Source: a virus
DNA: 57,662 bases
Direction: 5' to 3' (one strand)
Virus record (IMG/VR): IMGVR_UViG_3300031364_000002
Location: 1 to 57,662 of that record
Part shown: piece after piece, positions 7,979-17,332 of the stretch
Layout: every line of letters starts with the position of its first letter
Numbering within the stretch: the first letter of the stretch is position 1
Notes under the pieces: model-generated
Databases searched by the model: none
Told to the model about the DNA's origin: nothing
The model's input: the letters and a program-made list of their open reading frames with translations, nothing else
Program-made: the position numbers and the translations under genes

Positions 7979-10330
7979 TCATTTGCCTTTTATCACAGAA
8001 CTTTCCTTCACTATGATTAATCTATTATCTAGTGCTATTTGTATAGGCCCGTATAATTTTTCACTCCCTATCTGAACAGTTAGATTAACCACTCCAACTC
8101 CGGAAGAACCCCCAAGTGAGCTTTCTTGGGTGACTTGAGAAGATTTTCCATTGGCAATATCAAAAAGTTCTTTCTGCTGTTCTGTGGTGATAACCATTTC
8201 TTTGCTGTTGGCATAAATTGGAATATTATCTCCAGAGTATGATACTCCCGGAACAACACCACCTTCCTGAAAGGAAGGTTTCGTAGATGCTACCACCGCC
8301 GCTTGAGTAATTCCCACCGCCGCTGTAATAATTGAGGCGGGAATTGCCAAATAAATTGGAAGGTCTTTATACTGTCTTACAATAGAAGAAGCCGTATCAA
8401 TTGCAATTTGAGCTATATTTGCTGCCTGCTGCCATCGGTATAGAGTCATTAAATTTTTCTTTTTGGAGGCAGTTAATTCCTCATCCCCAGCAGTCATAGA
8501 AGATATTAAATTTGTAAATATAGTACCAACAGATCCAGCATATATACTATAATAACTCAGTTCTTCCTGAATATGAGCTATATATTGATCGTGGTATTCT
8601 TGTTCTCTTTGTTTTTTATCTTCAAGAGCTTGAAGAGTTAATTGCTCTATATTCTCTTCCTCTGCTCGAATTGCCAGTCGCTCTTTAAATTCCTCAGATA
8701 GAGACCCTGAAGCCTCCTCTTGTATGGTTATCAAATCTCCATAAGTAGCAATTAATGTTTGAATGTTAAGATTTTCTGCTTTATACCCTTGGGCAATAAG
8801 ATCATCAAGAGCTCCCTGAACAGCTGACGCCTTTTCAGCACCCTTATCATATTCTAAACTGAGTTGTTTATACGCCTCAGCTGTTTCCCCTATAGCTTCC
8901 AATTGTCCTTTTAACCCATCTGTAATCGATTTATAATCATTTTCTCCTTTTAACCGGATTTTCTGTTGATCCTCCATAAGTGCTAGAATTTTCTCTTCTT
9001 CTTCCCGACGTCTTTCTGTGTAGGAAGCCATATCTTGGGTTCTGGTGGAGGCAATTGCCAGTATTTTCTCCCTCTGATTCTCAATATCAGCTTGAGCTTT
9101 TACGGCTTCAAGCATCTCCCCCTGAAGGATATTCTGTTCCTCAATTATTTTTGCCACAGCTGTAAAAGGAATTTCCATTGCCTCGGCTGCTATTTTCGTC
9201 TGTTCAACTGCATCGGCAGCGGTATAAACCCCAGTAAATGAAGTGGCAATCATATCAATCATATCGTGAAACTGAATTGCCGTAAGATTAGCTTCTGAAG
9301 CTATTTTTTTCAAATCATCAGAAAATTGTTCGAACTCTTCTGTTTTGGATGCATCAGCCTTGGCCTTAGCAAACTTCAAAAGAGCTATTGTAGCCCCTCC
9401 AAGTAAAACTATAAGACCTACTGGTCCAGATAAAGCCCCAGATAAAGCAACTACAGCAACTTTTATCCCTGAAATAGCAGATATTACTGAAGGCCCAATA
9501 GTCACAATACCAGTAATAGCCAAAATTAACTTTTTTGCTGAATCGTCAAGCCCTCCAAACCATTTTATCAACTCAGAAATTTTAGCTACAATCTGCGTGG
9601 CCAACGGAAGCAATTGTTGCCCTAATGTAACCATAAAATCCTGTAAATTCGCTTCCATAATCCGGGTTTGGTTGGCAAAAGAGCCCTCAGACCTAGCAAA
9701 ATCTCCAATTGCATTTTGACTTTGCTTTACTGCCATCTTGTAAGTAATCCAAGCCTTTTGCCCGCGGTCTAATTGATCCCAAACAAGTCCCTGATCAGCA
9801 GCGAATTTCTTGAGTTCTGTTTCTGTTAAGGCAATACCAAGTGATTTTACCTGCTCTCTCTCTCCCAAAAGAGCTTTTGTCAATGCAGCTGAAGCACCCT
9901 CAGCCCCCCCTTCATAGTTGGTAAATGAGGCCAAATTAACTGCGAGTTCATTTACAGCTGTAGATAAATCAAGGGAACTGCCTTTTGTAAGGCCAAAACC
10001 CTGAAGAAGGTCTGCTGTATCTGAAAGTAATTGCTGTGATTTTTGAGAGGACAAACCAAAAGAATCAGAAAGATTCGAAGCTGCAGCATTTGCAGCGTCT
10101 CCTATCCCCTTGAAAGTAACATTAAATTTATTTATAGTTTCTTCCGCATTGGAAGCGGCGGTTATTAATTTTTTACCAAAAAGGACCCCTCCAACAAGAG
10201 ATCCCACTCTAGTCATAGTACTGAGTAAGGCCTGACCAGACTTCTCTGAAGCTTTAACTTTTTTGTTGTAGTCAGTAGAGTCCCCAGTTATTCTCCAAAC
10301 CAGATCCCCCACCAGTACCTTCAAAGCCAT
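7979..10330 (-). CDS. Tail tape measure protein
   Basis: The protein has 783 residues and is the longest minus-strand virion protein. The N-terminus (about 30-250) carries the Ala/Ser-rich helical pattern of phage tape measures (SNAEETINKFNVTF, LSSQKSQQLLSDTADLLQGFG). Hydrophobic stretches follow at about 265-320 (LILAITGIVTIGPSVISAISG, then a Gly/Ala/Leu-rich span), then long charged coiled coils (about 330-590) and a second Ala/Ile-rich segment at 640-690. The tape measure sets tail length and is injected ahead of DNA. It follows the frameshifted chaperone pair, as is standard. Confidence 0.9.
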   Translation of the reverse strand: MALKVLVGDLVWRITGDSTDYNKKVKASEKSGQALLSTMTRVGSLVGGVLFGKKLITAASNAEETINKFNVTFKGIGDAANAAASNLSDSFGLSSQKSQQLLSDTADLLQGFGLTKGSSLDLSTAVNELAVNLASFTNYEGGAEGASAALTKALLGEREQVKSLGIALTETELKKFAADQGLVWDQLDRGQKAWITYKMAVKQSQNAIGDFARSEGSFANQTRIMEANLQDFMVTLGQQLLPLATQIVAKISELIKWFGGLDDSAKKLILAITGIVTIGPSVISAISGIKVAVVALSGALSGPVGLIVLLGGATIALLKFAKAKADASKTEEFEQFSDDLKKIASEANLTAIQFHDMIDMIATSFTGVYTAADAVEQTKIAAEAMEIPFTAVAKIIEEQNILQGEMLEAVKAQADIENQREKILAIASTRTQDMASYTERRREEEEKILALMEDQQKIRLKGENDYKSITDGLKGQLEAIGETAEAYKQLSLEYDKGAEKASAVQGALDDLIAQGYKAENLNIQTLIATYGDLITIQEEASGSLSEEFKERLAIRAEEENIEQLTLQALEDKKQREQEYHDQYIAHIQEELSYYSIYAGSVGTIFTNLISSMTAGDEELTASKKKNLMTLYRWQQAANIAQIAIDTASSIVRQYKDLPIYLAIPASIITAAVGITQAAVVASTKPSFQEGGVVPGVSYSGDNIPIYANSKEMVITTEQQKELFDIANGKSSQVTQESSLGGSSGVGVVNLTVQIGSEKLYGPIQIALDNRLIIVKESSVIKGK

Positions 10331-10333
10331 TTG

Positions 10334-10986
10334 TTAATACACCCCCATAGTTTTTGGCTCCCATATTCTAAGTGACTCTTTTTTAGGTATTTGTGATATA
10401 CTTATAGCCTCTTGGGTCATTGGCACATCAAGCCCTTTCATAAAATCCTCCCAGGATAAGGGGCGCCAGTATTTATTCAAAGCACTCCACAACCGATCCT
10501 GATGAAAAGTTACGGAGCTGTTCCTTTTTTTTTATTTTGCCCTATACTGTCTTTCTCCAGGGAAATTCTGAGAAAAGATTCCAACTCTATAGACTCTATC
10601 TGTTTGTACCAAAAATCAGGTTCAAACTCATATTTATTGGAGGTAAGAATTTCCTTGAGAATTTCCTCCCGGACTTTTATCATTTCAGCTGTAATAGTTT
10701 GCATCTTTTCTCTGAGTTTAGTTTCCTTTTTATTTCCTTCAATCCTGATTCGGGCCTGAGCTACCTTGCTTTTGAAAGAAACATCCTCTTTTCCATCGGG
10801 GCCATCCATATACTCTGCACAAGCTACAATTACTTCATCCTGAACCTGTTGCATATCTGCCGGGACTGACTGAAGTTCCTGAGTTAAATTAATCAGTTTT
10901 GCATGTAGCTGCTGAACATAGTTACTCACAAATCCAATTGTGAACCGTTTACCATCAAAATCAAAAATTACTTCTTTTCCTGCCAT
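10334..10986 (-). CDS. Tail assembly chaperone, -1 frameshift fusion (GT-type)
   Basis: Ribosomes translating the 158-residue frame meet nine A (minus strand, 10525-10533) just before GG. Slipping back one base on A-AAA-AAA opens a frame of 63 further codons that ends at 10334-10336, three bases before the tape measure ATG. The product would be about 217 residues. This is the lambda gpG/gpGT arrangement seen in many siphoviruses: the long form binds the tape measure and the short form coats it. Slippery run, downstream open frame and position all agree. Usage of the shift itself is inferred. Confidence 0.75.
10510..10986 (-). CDS. Tail assembly chaperone, short form (G-type)
   Basis: The protein has 158 residues, is highly charged and helical (KSKVAQARIRIEGNKKETKLREKMQTI), and ends just after the slippery A9 run with GTAP. 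The ATG at 10986 is chosen because GGGAGG lies nine bases upstream. An in-frame start at 11037 has no site. It sits between the tail tube gene and the tape measure, the invariant place of tail assembly chaperones. These chaperones are not part of the finished virion. Confidence 0.75.
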   Translation of the reverse strand: MAGKEVIFDFDGKRFTIGFVSNYVQQLHAKLINLTQELQSVPADMQQVQDEVIVACAEYMDGPDGKEDVSFKSKVAQARIRIEGNKKETKLREKMQTITAEMIKVREEILKEILTSNKYEFEPDFWYKQIESIELESFLRISLEKDSIGQNKKKGTAP

Positions 10987-11096
10987 TTTTAGTTTCCTCC
11001 CTAAAAAAATAGACCCCAGAATAATTACATTATCCACTATCCTCTCCTATCTCCGCTGGGGCCCACCCGAAGACAGAGAGGAGGGAGGACAAATTA

Positions 11097-11957
11097 TTAA
11101 GCGGCGTTGGAATCAACTCTCCAAGAGAAGAGCTGATCCTTATCAGTCCTGGTAGAATCCAAAATAGCCTCAAAAGTAAGGGGCATTTCTTCCACTCCGT
11201 CTTCATTGGCTCCCTTGAAATTGAACTGAAACCCTCCAGATGTTGGATTAACTGCATACAACTCAAGCTCTCTCACAAGCCCGTTGGAATCTGTATGAGT
11301 AATTTTGAGAGCATAGGCATTTAAAATTATTGTGGAGGATCCTCCAGTCATAGTGGTTCTTGCTACTGGGGTGTTGCTTCCAAAAACAACTTCAATATCA
11401 TAAGTTGTTGGGGATTCTGTACTCATATTAGCTGAGATAAAAGTTATTCCCCAGCCAGAGGGGGAACGGGAATCAGCTACCACTACATAATCTGTCCCTG
11501 CTGTAAGCGTTTCTGGAGTACCATCTGGATTAAGAGTGACACTTGTAAGTACAGGGGCCGATGAGGTTCTCACACTTCCGTTTGCTGTACTATTCATGGT
11601 AAGAGGATAAATAGCACCATCCTCCCATCCTGAACTTACAGTCAGATCCACAACATCAGAAATAGCACCCCCAGCAACATTAGTAATAGAAAACATTCCT
11701 CCAGACATTTTGTTGATACCTTCCGCCTGAAGGTTGATAAGAGTAAACCCACCTGACATTCTCATATTCCTAATTTGCTTGGATGTTTTTCCTGCATTTG
11801 CTGTTTCTACCTGATTTTCATCATATTCCAAAGTGTTGGTTACAGAGGAGTTAATTGCCCCGACATCGTACCAACTCCCCCCCGACTCATCCTGAACGGC
11901 CACCACAGCTCCATCAGGAAAGAAAATATAATCTGTTTTTGTAGTCTGAACAGGCAT
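11097..11957 (-). CDS. Major tail (tube) protein
   Basis: The protein has 286 residues, is acidic and Thr/Ser/Gly-rich with alternating beta strands, as in phage tail tube proteins. The start has a strong AGGAGG site at good spacing. The context is decisive: upstream lie head-to-tail completion genes (including an HK97 gp10-like gene), downstream the chaperone pair and tape measure. The repeat-like middle (SSAPVLTSVTLNPDGTPETL) suggests an extra surface domain. Many copies per virion are expected. Confidence 0.75.
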   Translation of the reverse strand: MPVQTTKTDYIFFPDGAVVAVQDESGGSWYDVGAINSSVTNTLEYDENQVETANAGKTSKQIRNMRMSGGFTLINLQAEGINKMSGGMFSITNVAGGAISDVVDLTVSSGWEDGAIYPLTMNSTANGSVRTSSAPVLTSVTLNPDGTPETLTAGTDYVVVADSRSPSGWGITFISANMSTESPTTYDIEVVFGSNTPVARTTMTGGSSTIILNAYALKITHTDSNGLVRELELYAVNPTSGGFQFNFKGANEDGVEEMPLTFEAILDSTRTDKDQLFSWRVDSNAA

Positions 11958-11969
11958 TGTTCATACCTC

Positions 11970-12407
11970 CTATCTGCTTTTTATTGTCACCTCTACAGGT
12001 GCGTTGTAATTATCATCTCCACCAGGCGAAGGAGGAATAACAACCTGCTTGGAACAAGTCATAAACCCCTCTGACTCTCCCAATAAATTTCTATTTAAAC
12101 AATCAATCCCAGCATTCTGAATATTCTTGGCGTCCTCTTCCTCTGGGCCTCTGCAATTTATGGTAAATATCTGCTCCCCATATGAAAGGGTAAGATCCTC
12201 CGGCTCCAAAAGGTAAAAATTAATGGTTTTCATGGAGCTGGTTACTTCATACTCATTACTACTATCTGTAGCTATTGTGGAGGGAACCAAGGTAGAATTC
12301 CAAATAAAATAAAAATCTACCCCTCCTATAATAGCAGAATCTAATAATCCCTGGAGAGTTACATCAGTTCGCAAGGCAGTGTACAAAAGAACAGAAATCT
12401 CACTCAT
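11970..12407 (-). CDS. Tail completion / tail terminator-type protein
   Basis: The protein has 145 residues and starts MSEISVLLYTALRTDVTLQGLL, resembling the N-terminal helix of tail terminator proteins. It is followed by a beta-rich core. It lies between the HK97 gp10-like gene and the tube gene, where the terminator protein that caps the tail is normally coded. It overlaps the preceding gene by four bases (ATGA). Assignment is by position and general shape. Confidence 0.6.
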   Translation of the reverse strand: MSEISVLLYTALRTDVTLQGLLDSAIIGGVDFYFIWNSTLVPSTIATDSSNEYEVTSSMKTINFYLLEPEDLTLSYGEQIFTINCRGPEEEDAKNIQNAGIDCLNRNLLGESEGFMTCSKQVVIPPSPGGDDNYNAPVEVTIKSR

Positions 12408-12853
12408 TTTGTATACCTTCTCTTCGGACCATTCTTAACTGCTTGCTTGATAAAATCCTGAACAATCGTAACAAGTTCTTGCTTTGTGGCTCCAGCTTTT
12501 CCTACAACCAAACCAGCTGGACGAATAGAAGGTTTTGGATCCATTTTCCTGGTTCCATACTCCAACCATACAGCTCTAGCCAAAGAGGATCCCACAAAAG
12601 CCTCATCTTTTGACGGATGCCTGCCCAAAGTTTCAGATGTAGTTTCCCCAGGGGAATCATTTATACCACCCCTTCTGGATGGGGTTTCCCACTGAATGGA
12701 ATTCCTGAATTGTCCTGTTTTAACTGGAGCTAATAATTTTGCCTGAGTAGCAGTAAGCATTCCTACTGCTATATTTCCATTCCCTATGGAATTCTTAGCT
12801 CCTTTGATAGGATCCCCATAGGTTATTAACTCAGACTTTTTCCCAGAACTCAT
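12404..12853 (-). CDS. HK97 gp10-like head-tail joining protein
   Basis: The protein has 149 residues. The central APVKTGQFRNSI and the later AVWLEYGTRKMDPKPSIRPA are the two recognisable blocks of the HK97 gp10 (minor tail / neck) family. Members act at the head-tail connection or early tail assembly. It overlaps both neighbours by four bases in ATGA arrangements. The C-terminus is basic (GPKRRYTK). Confidence 0.8.
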   Translation of the reverse strand: MSSGKKSELITYGDPIKGAKNSIGNGNIAVGMLTATQAKLLAPVKTGQFRNSIQWETPSRRGGINDSPGETTSETLGRHPSKDEAFVGSSLARAVWLEYGTRKMDPKPSIRPAGLVVGKAGATKQELVTIVQDFIKQAVKNGPKRRYTK

Positions 12854-13188
12854 GTTTTTTTCCTCACGAAAACCTGAAGTACTTCCCCCTGATAGGCAAT
12901 ATCATCTGAAAAAACAACAATATAATCTGAATCAGAAATATGAATCCTGTCCTTTTCTGCTACATCTAAACCAGGATCCATAATCAAAATACCGTTCAAG
13001 GTTGTTTCAAATCTATCCTCAATAATCTTTTCCGCATGAGAATTACGATACAGGAAAGTTTTTCCCCCGGTAACCACCCCTACCTCAGTCTTAGTTGTTT
13101 TCCCAGTAGATGGATCAGTGACATTTTTTTCCCGAAATGAGTTAAAAGTTAAATTCATCTCAACGGAAAAATAATCAAGTATACTCAT
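12850..13188 (-). CDS. Head closure / stopper-type protein
   Basis: The protein has 112 residues and is mostly beta-rich (TFLYRNSHAEKII, GILIMDPGLDVAEKDRIHISDSDYIVVF). The pattern of a short barrel with a conserved DRI...D.Y.V segment resembles head-tail stopper proteins that plug the portal channel. It lies between the DUF4054-like connector and the gp10-like gene, the expected order. It overlaps both neighbours by four bases. The call rests on order and shape. Confidence 0.6.
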   Translation of the reverse strand: MSILDYFSVEMNLTFNSFREKNVTDPSTGKTTKTEVGVVTGGKTFLYRNSHAEKIIEDRFETTLNGILIMDPGLDVAEKDRIHISDSDYIVVFSDDIAYQGEVLQVFVRKKT

Positions 13189-13541
13189 AACAAACCCAGC
13201 AATCCATAAGTACCAGACACATAAGGTAGCGGTTGGCGACTCTTCATCAACTCTGTCAAAAATCTTCCGTAAGAGGTAGCCAATAAATTCTCCTGACCAC
13301 CACCAGCTGTATATTGAAGTGTAATGGGCCCTATACGTTTAGCACTAATATTTCCAGGGGCCCCGTTCTGGCGAGAAAAAAGAGTCATCATATGAGCTGC
13401 ACGATAAGCTACAGCAAGATCATAATTGGATCCGAAAAAGGAAGCACTTGTCTGCTGCTGAGCCAATATAATTACATCAGCTTTGCTGGAATCTTCAGAG
13501 AATTGAGGGGCAATTGTATCAAGGATAGATGAGGCACTCAT
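13185..13541 (-). CDS. Head-tail adaptor, DUF4054-like
   Basis: The protein has 118 residues. It starts with a helical region and continues with AVAYRAAHMMTL and a Gly-rich loop (TAGGGQENLLATSYGRFLTEL), features of DUF4054 / gp6-type connector proteins that bind under the portal. It is followed by stopper, gp10-like and tail terminator genes in canonical order. The start codon lies downstream of GGTAGGA. Confidence 0.7.
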   Translation of the reverse strand: MSASSILDTIAPQFSEDSSKADVIILAQQQTSASFFGSNYDLAVAYRAAHMMTLFSRQNGAPGNISAKRIGPITLQYTAGGGQENLLATSYGRFLTELMKSRQPLPYVSGTYGLLGLL

Positions 13542-13546
13542 TTACT

Positions 13547-13987
13547 TTATCCTACCTTCTTTCCTGCCTTCCCATAATTTTCCACGGCCTCAATTTGATT
13601 CATAAGAGCCAGCCGGATAGAATCACGAGACTCCCGTTTTTTCCAGGAAAGCAGAGTTTCCATATTGTAAGTTTTTTTTACAATATCCTCAGAATCTCTA
13701 AGGCTCATCTCCCGAAAGTTTTTTACTTTCTTTATCCGAGTACGATAAACAGAATATTTTTTCCCTTTCTCATTCTCCCACTCTTCTGAATACTCTTCAA
13801 TCTCAGGAGATCCATGTTCAATTACCACTCCCAGCTCAATCTTATCTTTTACAAGATCCCGGGAATTGCTCCAATCCCCAGCTGGAACTTCATTATTTCC
13901 TGGAATGAGATGGATGTTTTTCACCACTACATTCCTGACCACCATAGGAACTATCAAAAGTCCCACTTTTGTATTCTCAACAATCAT
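13547..13987 (-). CDS. Hypothetical protein in the head module
   Basis: The protein has 146 residues. The N-terminal half is beta-rich (VVKNIHLIPGNNEVPAGDW) and the C-terminal half is charged and helical (FREMSLRDSEDIVKKTYNMETLL). It lies between the capsid gene and the adaptor. The N-terminal segment resembles small beta proteins next to capsid genes in other phages, some of which bind the virion surface, but no family could be confirmed. AGGAAGG precedes the start. Confidence 0.55.
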   Translation of the reverse strand: MIVENTKVGLLIVPMVVRNVVVKNIHLIPGNNEVPAGDWSNSRDLVKDKIELGVVIEHGSPEIEEYSEEWENEKGKKYSVYRTRIKKVKNFREMSLRDSEDIVKKTYNMETLLSWKKRESRDSIRLALMNQIEAVENYGKAGKKVG

Positions 13988-14027
13988 TTATTTCCTTCCT
14001 TCCTTCCTGTTTTGATTGTTTCAGGGA

Positions 14028-14957
14028 TTAAATCCCATCCCCATAAGCCACAGCTGTGGGGTAATATACAATAACACCAGCACATTCAGAATGGCATGGC
14101 ACTACATACTCCATACCGTCCTTATCTGCCTCAAACTGCTCAAACGGCTGAGGAATTTCAAGGGTCAGATGATCCGGATCCCGGGTATAGGCCATAAATC
14201 TATCAGTAGATGAGGCTCCAGCTTCATCAAGTTCATTTACCCAATCTACACTCACTCCTGGGTTGTTATCCAGGAAAAACTTGAGAATGGTACTGGAATC
14301 TCCATCTGTCATCCGAGTAGTTTTTATGAGCCGATATTGAGCTATGGGGAGTATGATCTGATTGGGCTCTTCCCTTCCATTGGTAGCCTCAGAAACTGCT
14401 GATATAATACCAGCCATATCGGCAATAATTTCATCAGGAGTCTTTGTCACCCAAGTTTTAGTGGAAGCAGCCCCTGCCGGAACTGTGTACTCTGTAATTC
14501 CTGGATAGTCAATTAGACCCTGGATGTTATAATCAGAATCCCCATCCCAAGCAAGTCCATCAACTTTCTCATCATTGGCTCTCTTAGCCGTGTTAGCTCT
14601 CCGCTGCTCAAGGGAAAGACCAGCCATAGCTGCCCGCCGAATTTCCGGTATGGAGTACCCATAAGACACCCCAATCCCAAAAACTTTCACGGTCTCTTCA
14701 GTACCGTAAATATCAACACGGGGAAAATCCTTGGCATAATCAGCAATAATTTTTGCTGTACCTATCTGGGAAAAACTCCTGTAGACAATATTGACCGCTC
14801 CGGAAGGAGCTTCAGTGCTCACCGGAATAAGGGTCACCGCTTTGAGGTTTTTGTATTTAGTATCATAAGTCCTGGTCTTTACATACTCAACCTGCCTCTG
14901 GAAAAAGGCACTTTCTTTTGAATCCAACCTCATGGATCCTTCCGCAATTGAAGCCAT
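14028..14957 (-). CDS. Major capsid protein, DUF2184-type HK97 fold
   Basis: The protein has 309 residues. Its sequence pattern fits the DUF2184 / encapsulin-like capsid group: an early region KTRTYDTKYKNLKAVTLIPV, SYGYSIPEIRRAAMAGLSLE in the spine-helix region, and the end ECAGVIVYYPTAVAYGDGI. It has no long N-terminal delta domain, so scaffolding is probably supplied by the upstream protease/scaffold fusion. AAAGGAG lies before the start. High expression is expected. Confidence 0.85.
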   Translation of the reverse strand: MASIAEGSMRLDSKESAFFQRQVEYVKTRTYDTKYKNLKAVTLIPVSTEAPSGAVNIVYRSFSQIGTAKIIADYAKDFPRVDIYGTEETVKVFGIGVSYGYSIPEIRRAAMAGLSLEQRRANTAKRANDEKVDGLAWDGDSDYNIQGLIDYPGITEYTVPAGAASTKTWVTKTPDEIIADMAGIISAVSEATNGREEPNQIILPIAQYRLIKTTRMTDGDSSTILKFFLDNNPGVSVDWVNELDEAGASSTDRFMAYTRDPDHLTLEIPQPFEQFEADKDGMEYVVPCHSECAGVIVYYPTAVAYGDGI

Positions 14958-14971
14958 ATCTCACTCCTTTC

Positions 14972-15700
14972 CTAATCGCTCTGACCGGCAACAGTCATCC
15001 GAACAATACCAGCAGCGCTTATATCCCCACGAAATCTAGCAGAAGTTGTGAACCCACTGTCCCCAAACTGCCCTATATAAGTACCAGAGGTAAGCACATA
15101 AGCTGGGGTGTTGGATTCAACAGCTTCCCCAGCAGAGCCATAAACTCCACCATCAACAATTACATTGGCACATTCCTGATACTTGTACATAGCATTTTCA
15201 GCATATTCTTTTTGAGTAAACAGGGTAACCCCTACAAAAGTAAGCTCATTACTGTAATCATAAGTAACAGCTACTGTCGCCTGGGATTCGCCTCCTGTGA
15301 CCGCTGCGGAAGCGGCTATTGTAGCACCTTTGGTCACAACAAAAATAGTACGATTAGTTGTATCGGTCGTATCCAACTCTGCTGAATATCCCGCTGCTAC
15401 TAAAGCAGCTATGATCAAATTCATAGTAGTTAGGTGATTGGTATCAAAAACTACTGCATCCAGAGCCGTTCCCTGAATAGTAACCACTGTAGAATTCAAT
15501 GTAATAAGATCTGCTGAAAACACCAGTTTAGCTCTGTCGTTGTGGAATTTGTAGATGGTTTTATCATCCCCATCGTATCCAAACACAGGCCTTCCAAATT
15601 CTATGCCATTAGCCTCTCCAACAACCCAACTTTCAACCTCAGACTTGAGCCCATGTTTCAAACCGGCAATTGCCACATCTATAGTATCATAAGCACCCAT
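14972..15700 (-). CDS. Capsid-associated structural protein, possible decoration protein
   Basis: The protein has about 242 residues if translation begins at MGAYDTIDV, which has AAGGAG upstream. An in-frame ATG 42 bases earlier would overlap the protease/scaffold gene and has no site. Both ends fit the alpha/beta pattern of capsid-accompanying proteins. The middle (about 70-145) is a Thr/Ala-rich insert that looks like a small beta domain. It sits between the scaffold and capsid genes, a common place for decoration proteins. Confidence 0.6.
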   Translation of the reverse strand: MGAYDTIDVAIAGLKHGLKSEVESWVVGEANGIEFGRPVFGYDGDDKTIYKFHNDRAKLVFSADLITLNSTVVTIQGTALDAVVFDTNHLTTMNLIIAALVAAGYSAELDTTDTTNRTIFVVTKGATIAASAAVTGGESQATVAVTYDYSNELTFVGVTLFTQKEYAENAMYKYQECANVIVDGGVYGSAGEAVESNTPAYVLTSGTYIGQFGDSGFTTSARFRGDISAAGIVRMTVAGQSD

Positions 15701-15704
15701 ATTT

Positions 15705-17276
15705 TTACTCCTTATCCCTTTTCCAGGCATCAGCCATATCATTAGCCATATTCTGCCTGGCTTTTGCTGAGCTTACCTGATTTTTATCTTCCAGAGGAGG
15801 ATCAAATGAATCCTTTCTCTGCTGGGCCTGGGCCTCTCCTCTTTCCTGAAGGAATTCCACAGCTCCATCAAATCGAGCATTTAAATACTCTGCCGAACCA
15901 CCATCAAGTTTGGCCTGATCAGATTTTGGAAATGCCTTGAGAATTATAGTTTTCTTAAGCTCATCCCCTTCCATCCCATCCTTGACCTCCACTTCCGCTA
16001 ATTTCGCAGAGGCCAAAAGATCAAGTCTGTCCTGAACCCTCTTGTCAATCTCATCCTCTGTAAACTTTTTCCCTTCCAGGTCTTTGAGAGATTCATTGGC
16101 AGTATCCAGCTTTCCAGCCAGTGTGTCTTTTTCGGCTGAAAGGGAGTTTTTATCTGCCTTCAGAGTTTCAATCTCACCGGCCTGGTCTTCTACCTGCTTG
16201 TTGAGGGTATGAATTTGACGGGCAATATCTTTGTCCACCTCATACTCCACCCCATCAATAATAATTTTAGCCATAACAACATTCTCCCTGTTATTATTCT
16301 CATCAACAACGGCAACGCCGTCAAAACGATGATCCAATTTAAATCGGGCATCATCCCCAGCCCGTCCCTTATCCACAATAGCTACATGATTATAGCGAAT
16401 ATCCCGTTGAATAGCATCATAAACCGATCCACACCAAGTCCCAGAGCTGAATTCAATCTTAGCCCTATATCCACAAGAAATTCCCCGCTTTCCTCCCTGA
16501 ACCTCCCCAATAGCTTCTCCATCAGTAATAGTTACAGGGCCAGAAAGATGATATTGATCTTGGAGGATAGAATCCCCAACAAAACCTACCTGATACTTTT
16601 TTACATTATCCACAGTCACAGCTTCTTTTGGATGATTATTGGTAAGAGGCAGCATCTTAAGAGATTCAATAGAATCATAGGAAAAAACTTCCTCTGGGGG
16701 GCGTAGTTCCCGACGGGTGGAACCATCCTCCAAAATATAGACAAAAACTCCTACATTGGTAAGAATGGCCCGCCCCTTCATTAGCCCGTCTTCAGTTACC
16801 TTCATCGGCTGGGACATATAATTTTCCTCATCAGGAAAAGGAAGATAATCAACCCGAGAAACTCTATCCTCTATTCCATCCATACTCTTTTTCTTCTTGG
16901 TGGGGCAAGAATCAGGATCTCCATCATCTTCATCAAGCCCTAATTTTTTATTGATTGCTACCAAAAGAGCATCAGCCGCTTCCATAATGGAATTCTCTTC
17001 CTGCTGGGCTGCTCTGGATTTAATAGCAATTACTCCCCGCCGGTAAATTTCCCCATCCTTTCCAAACGGATATTTGTACCGGACTTTTGTTTCCTCCTCA
17101 GCTTCCGTATCTTCTGCCAGAAAATACTTGCCATAATTCTCCCAATTGTCCCCGTTTTTACCCAAGAGTTTATTCCCATCTGCTGCCGTAAATTTCCAAG
17201 CTCCATCAGTATTGATCTTCCCGGAGGAAATTAAACTGGTAGCAAACTTCTTAGAAGCAGATCGTACTTTTAACAT
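15705..17276 (-). CDS. Prohead protease (DUF2213) fused to scaffold-like coiled coil
   Basis: The protein has 523 residues. Residues about 50-125 (KYPFGKDGEIYRRGVIAIKS) resemble the N-terminal part of phage prohead protease substrates. Residues about 140-325 match the DUF2213 family (LTNNHPKEAVTVDNVKKYQVGFVG, then RGISCGYRA and YNHVAIVDKGRAG), thought to be the maturation protease. From about 335 a coiled coil and acidic tail look like scaffold. The fusion explains the lack of a separate scaffold gene. Upstream is a 570-base gap with a small gene, repeat A and a terminator-like hairpin. Confidence 0.75.
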   Translation of the reverse strand: MLKVRSASKKFATSLISSGKINTDGAWKFTAADGNKLLGKNGDNWENYGKYFLAEDTEAEEETKVRYKYPFGKDGEIYRRGVIAIKSRAAQQEENSIMEAADALLVAINKKLGLDEDDGDPDSCPTKKKKSMDGIEDRVSRVDYLPFPDEENYMSQPMKVTEDGLMKGRAILTNVGVFVYILEDGSTRRELRPPEEVFSYDSIESLKMLPLTNNHPKEAVTVDNVKKYQVGFVGDSILQDQYHLSGPVTITDGEAIGEVQGGKRGISCGYRAKIEFSSGTWCGSVYDAIQRDIRYNHVAIVDKGRAGDDARFKLDHRFDGVAVVDENNNRENVVMAKIIIDGVEYEVDKDIARQIHTLNKQVEDQAGEIETLKADKNSLSAEKDTLAGKLDTANESLKDLEGKKFTEDEIDKRVQDRLDLLASAKLAEVEVKDGMEGDELKKTIILKAFPKSDQAKLDGGSAEYLNARFDGAVEFLQERGEAQAQQRKDSFDPPLEDKNQVSSAKARQNMANDMADAWKRDKE

Positions 17277-17300
17277 ATTCTTTCAACCTCTTATCCCAAT

Positions 17301-17332
17301 AAAAAAGGCGGCCAGATTTATACCTGGTCGCC
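17301..17332 (-). terminator. Terminator-like hairpin in the leader of the protease/scaffold gene
   Basis: On the minus strand a GC-rich stem (GGCGACCAGG pairing with CTGGCCGCC, 17307-17332) is followed by six T. It has the form of an intrinsic terminator. It lies between repeat A and the start of the 15705-17276 gene, so transcripts from repeat A or from the terminase operon must pass it to reach the capsid genes. It could separate the packaging and capsid transcripts or act as an attenuator. Confidence 0.75.
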
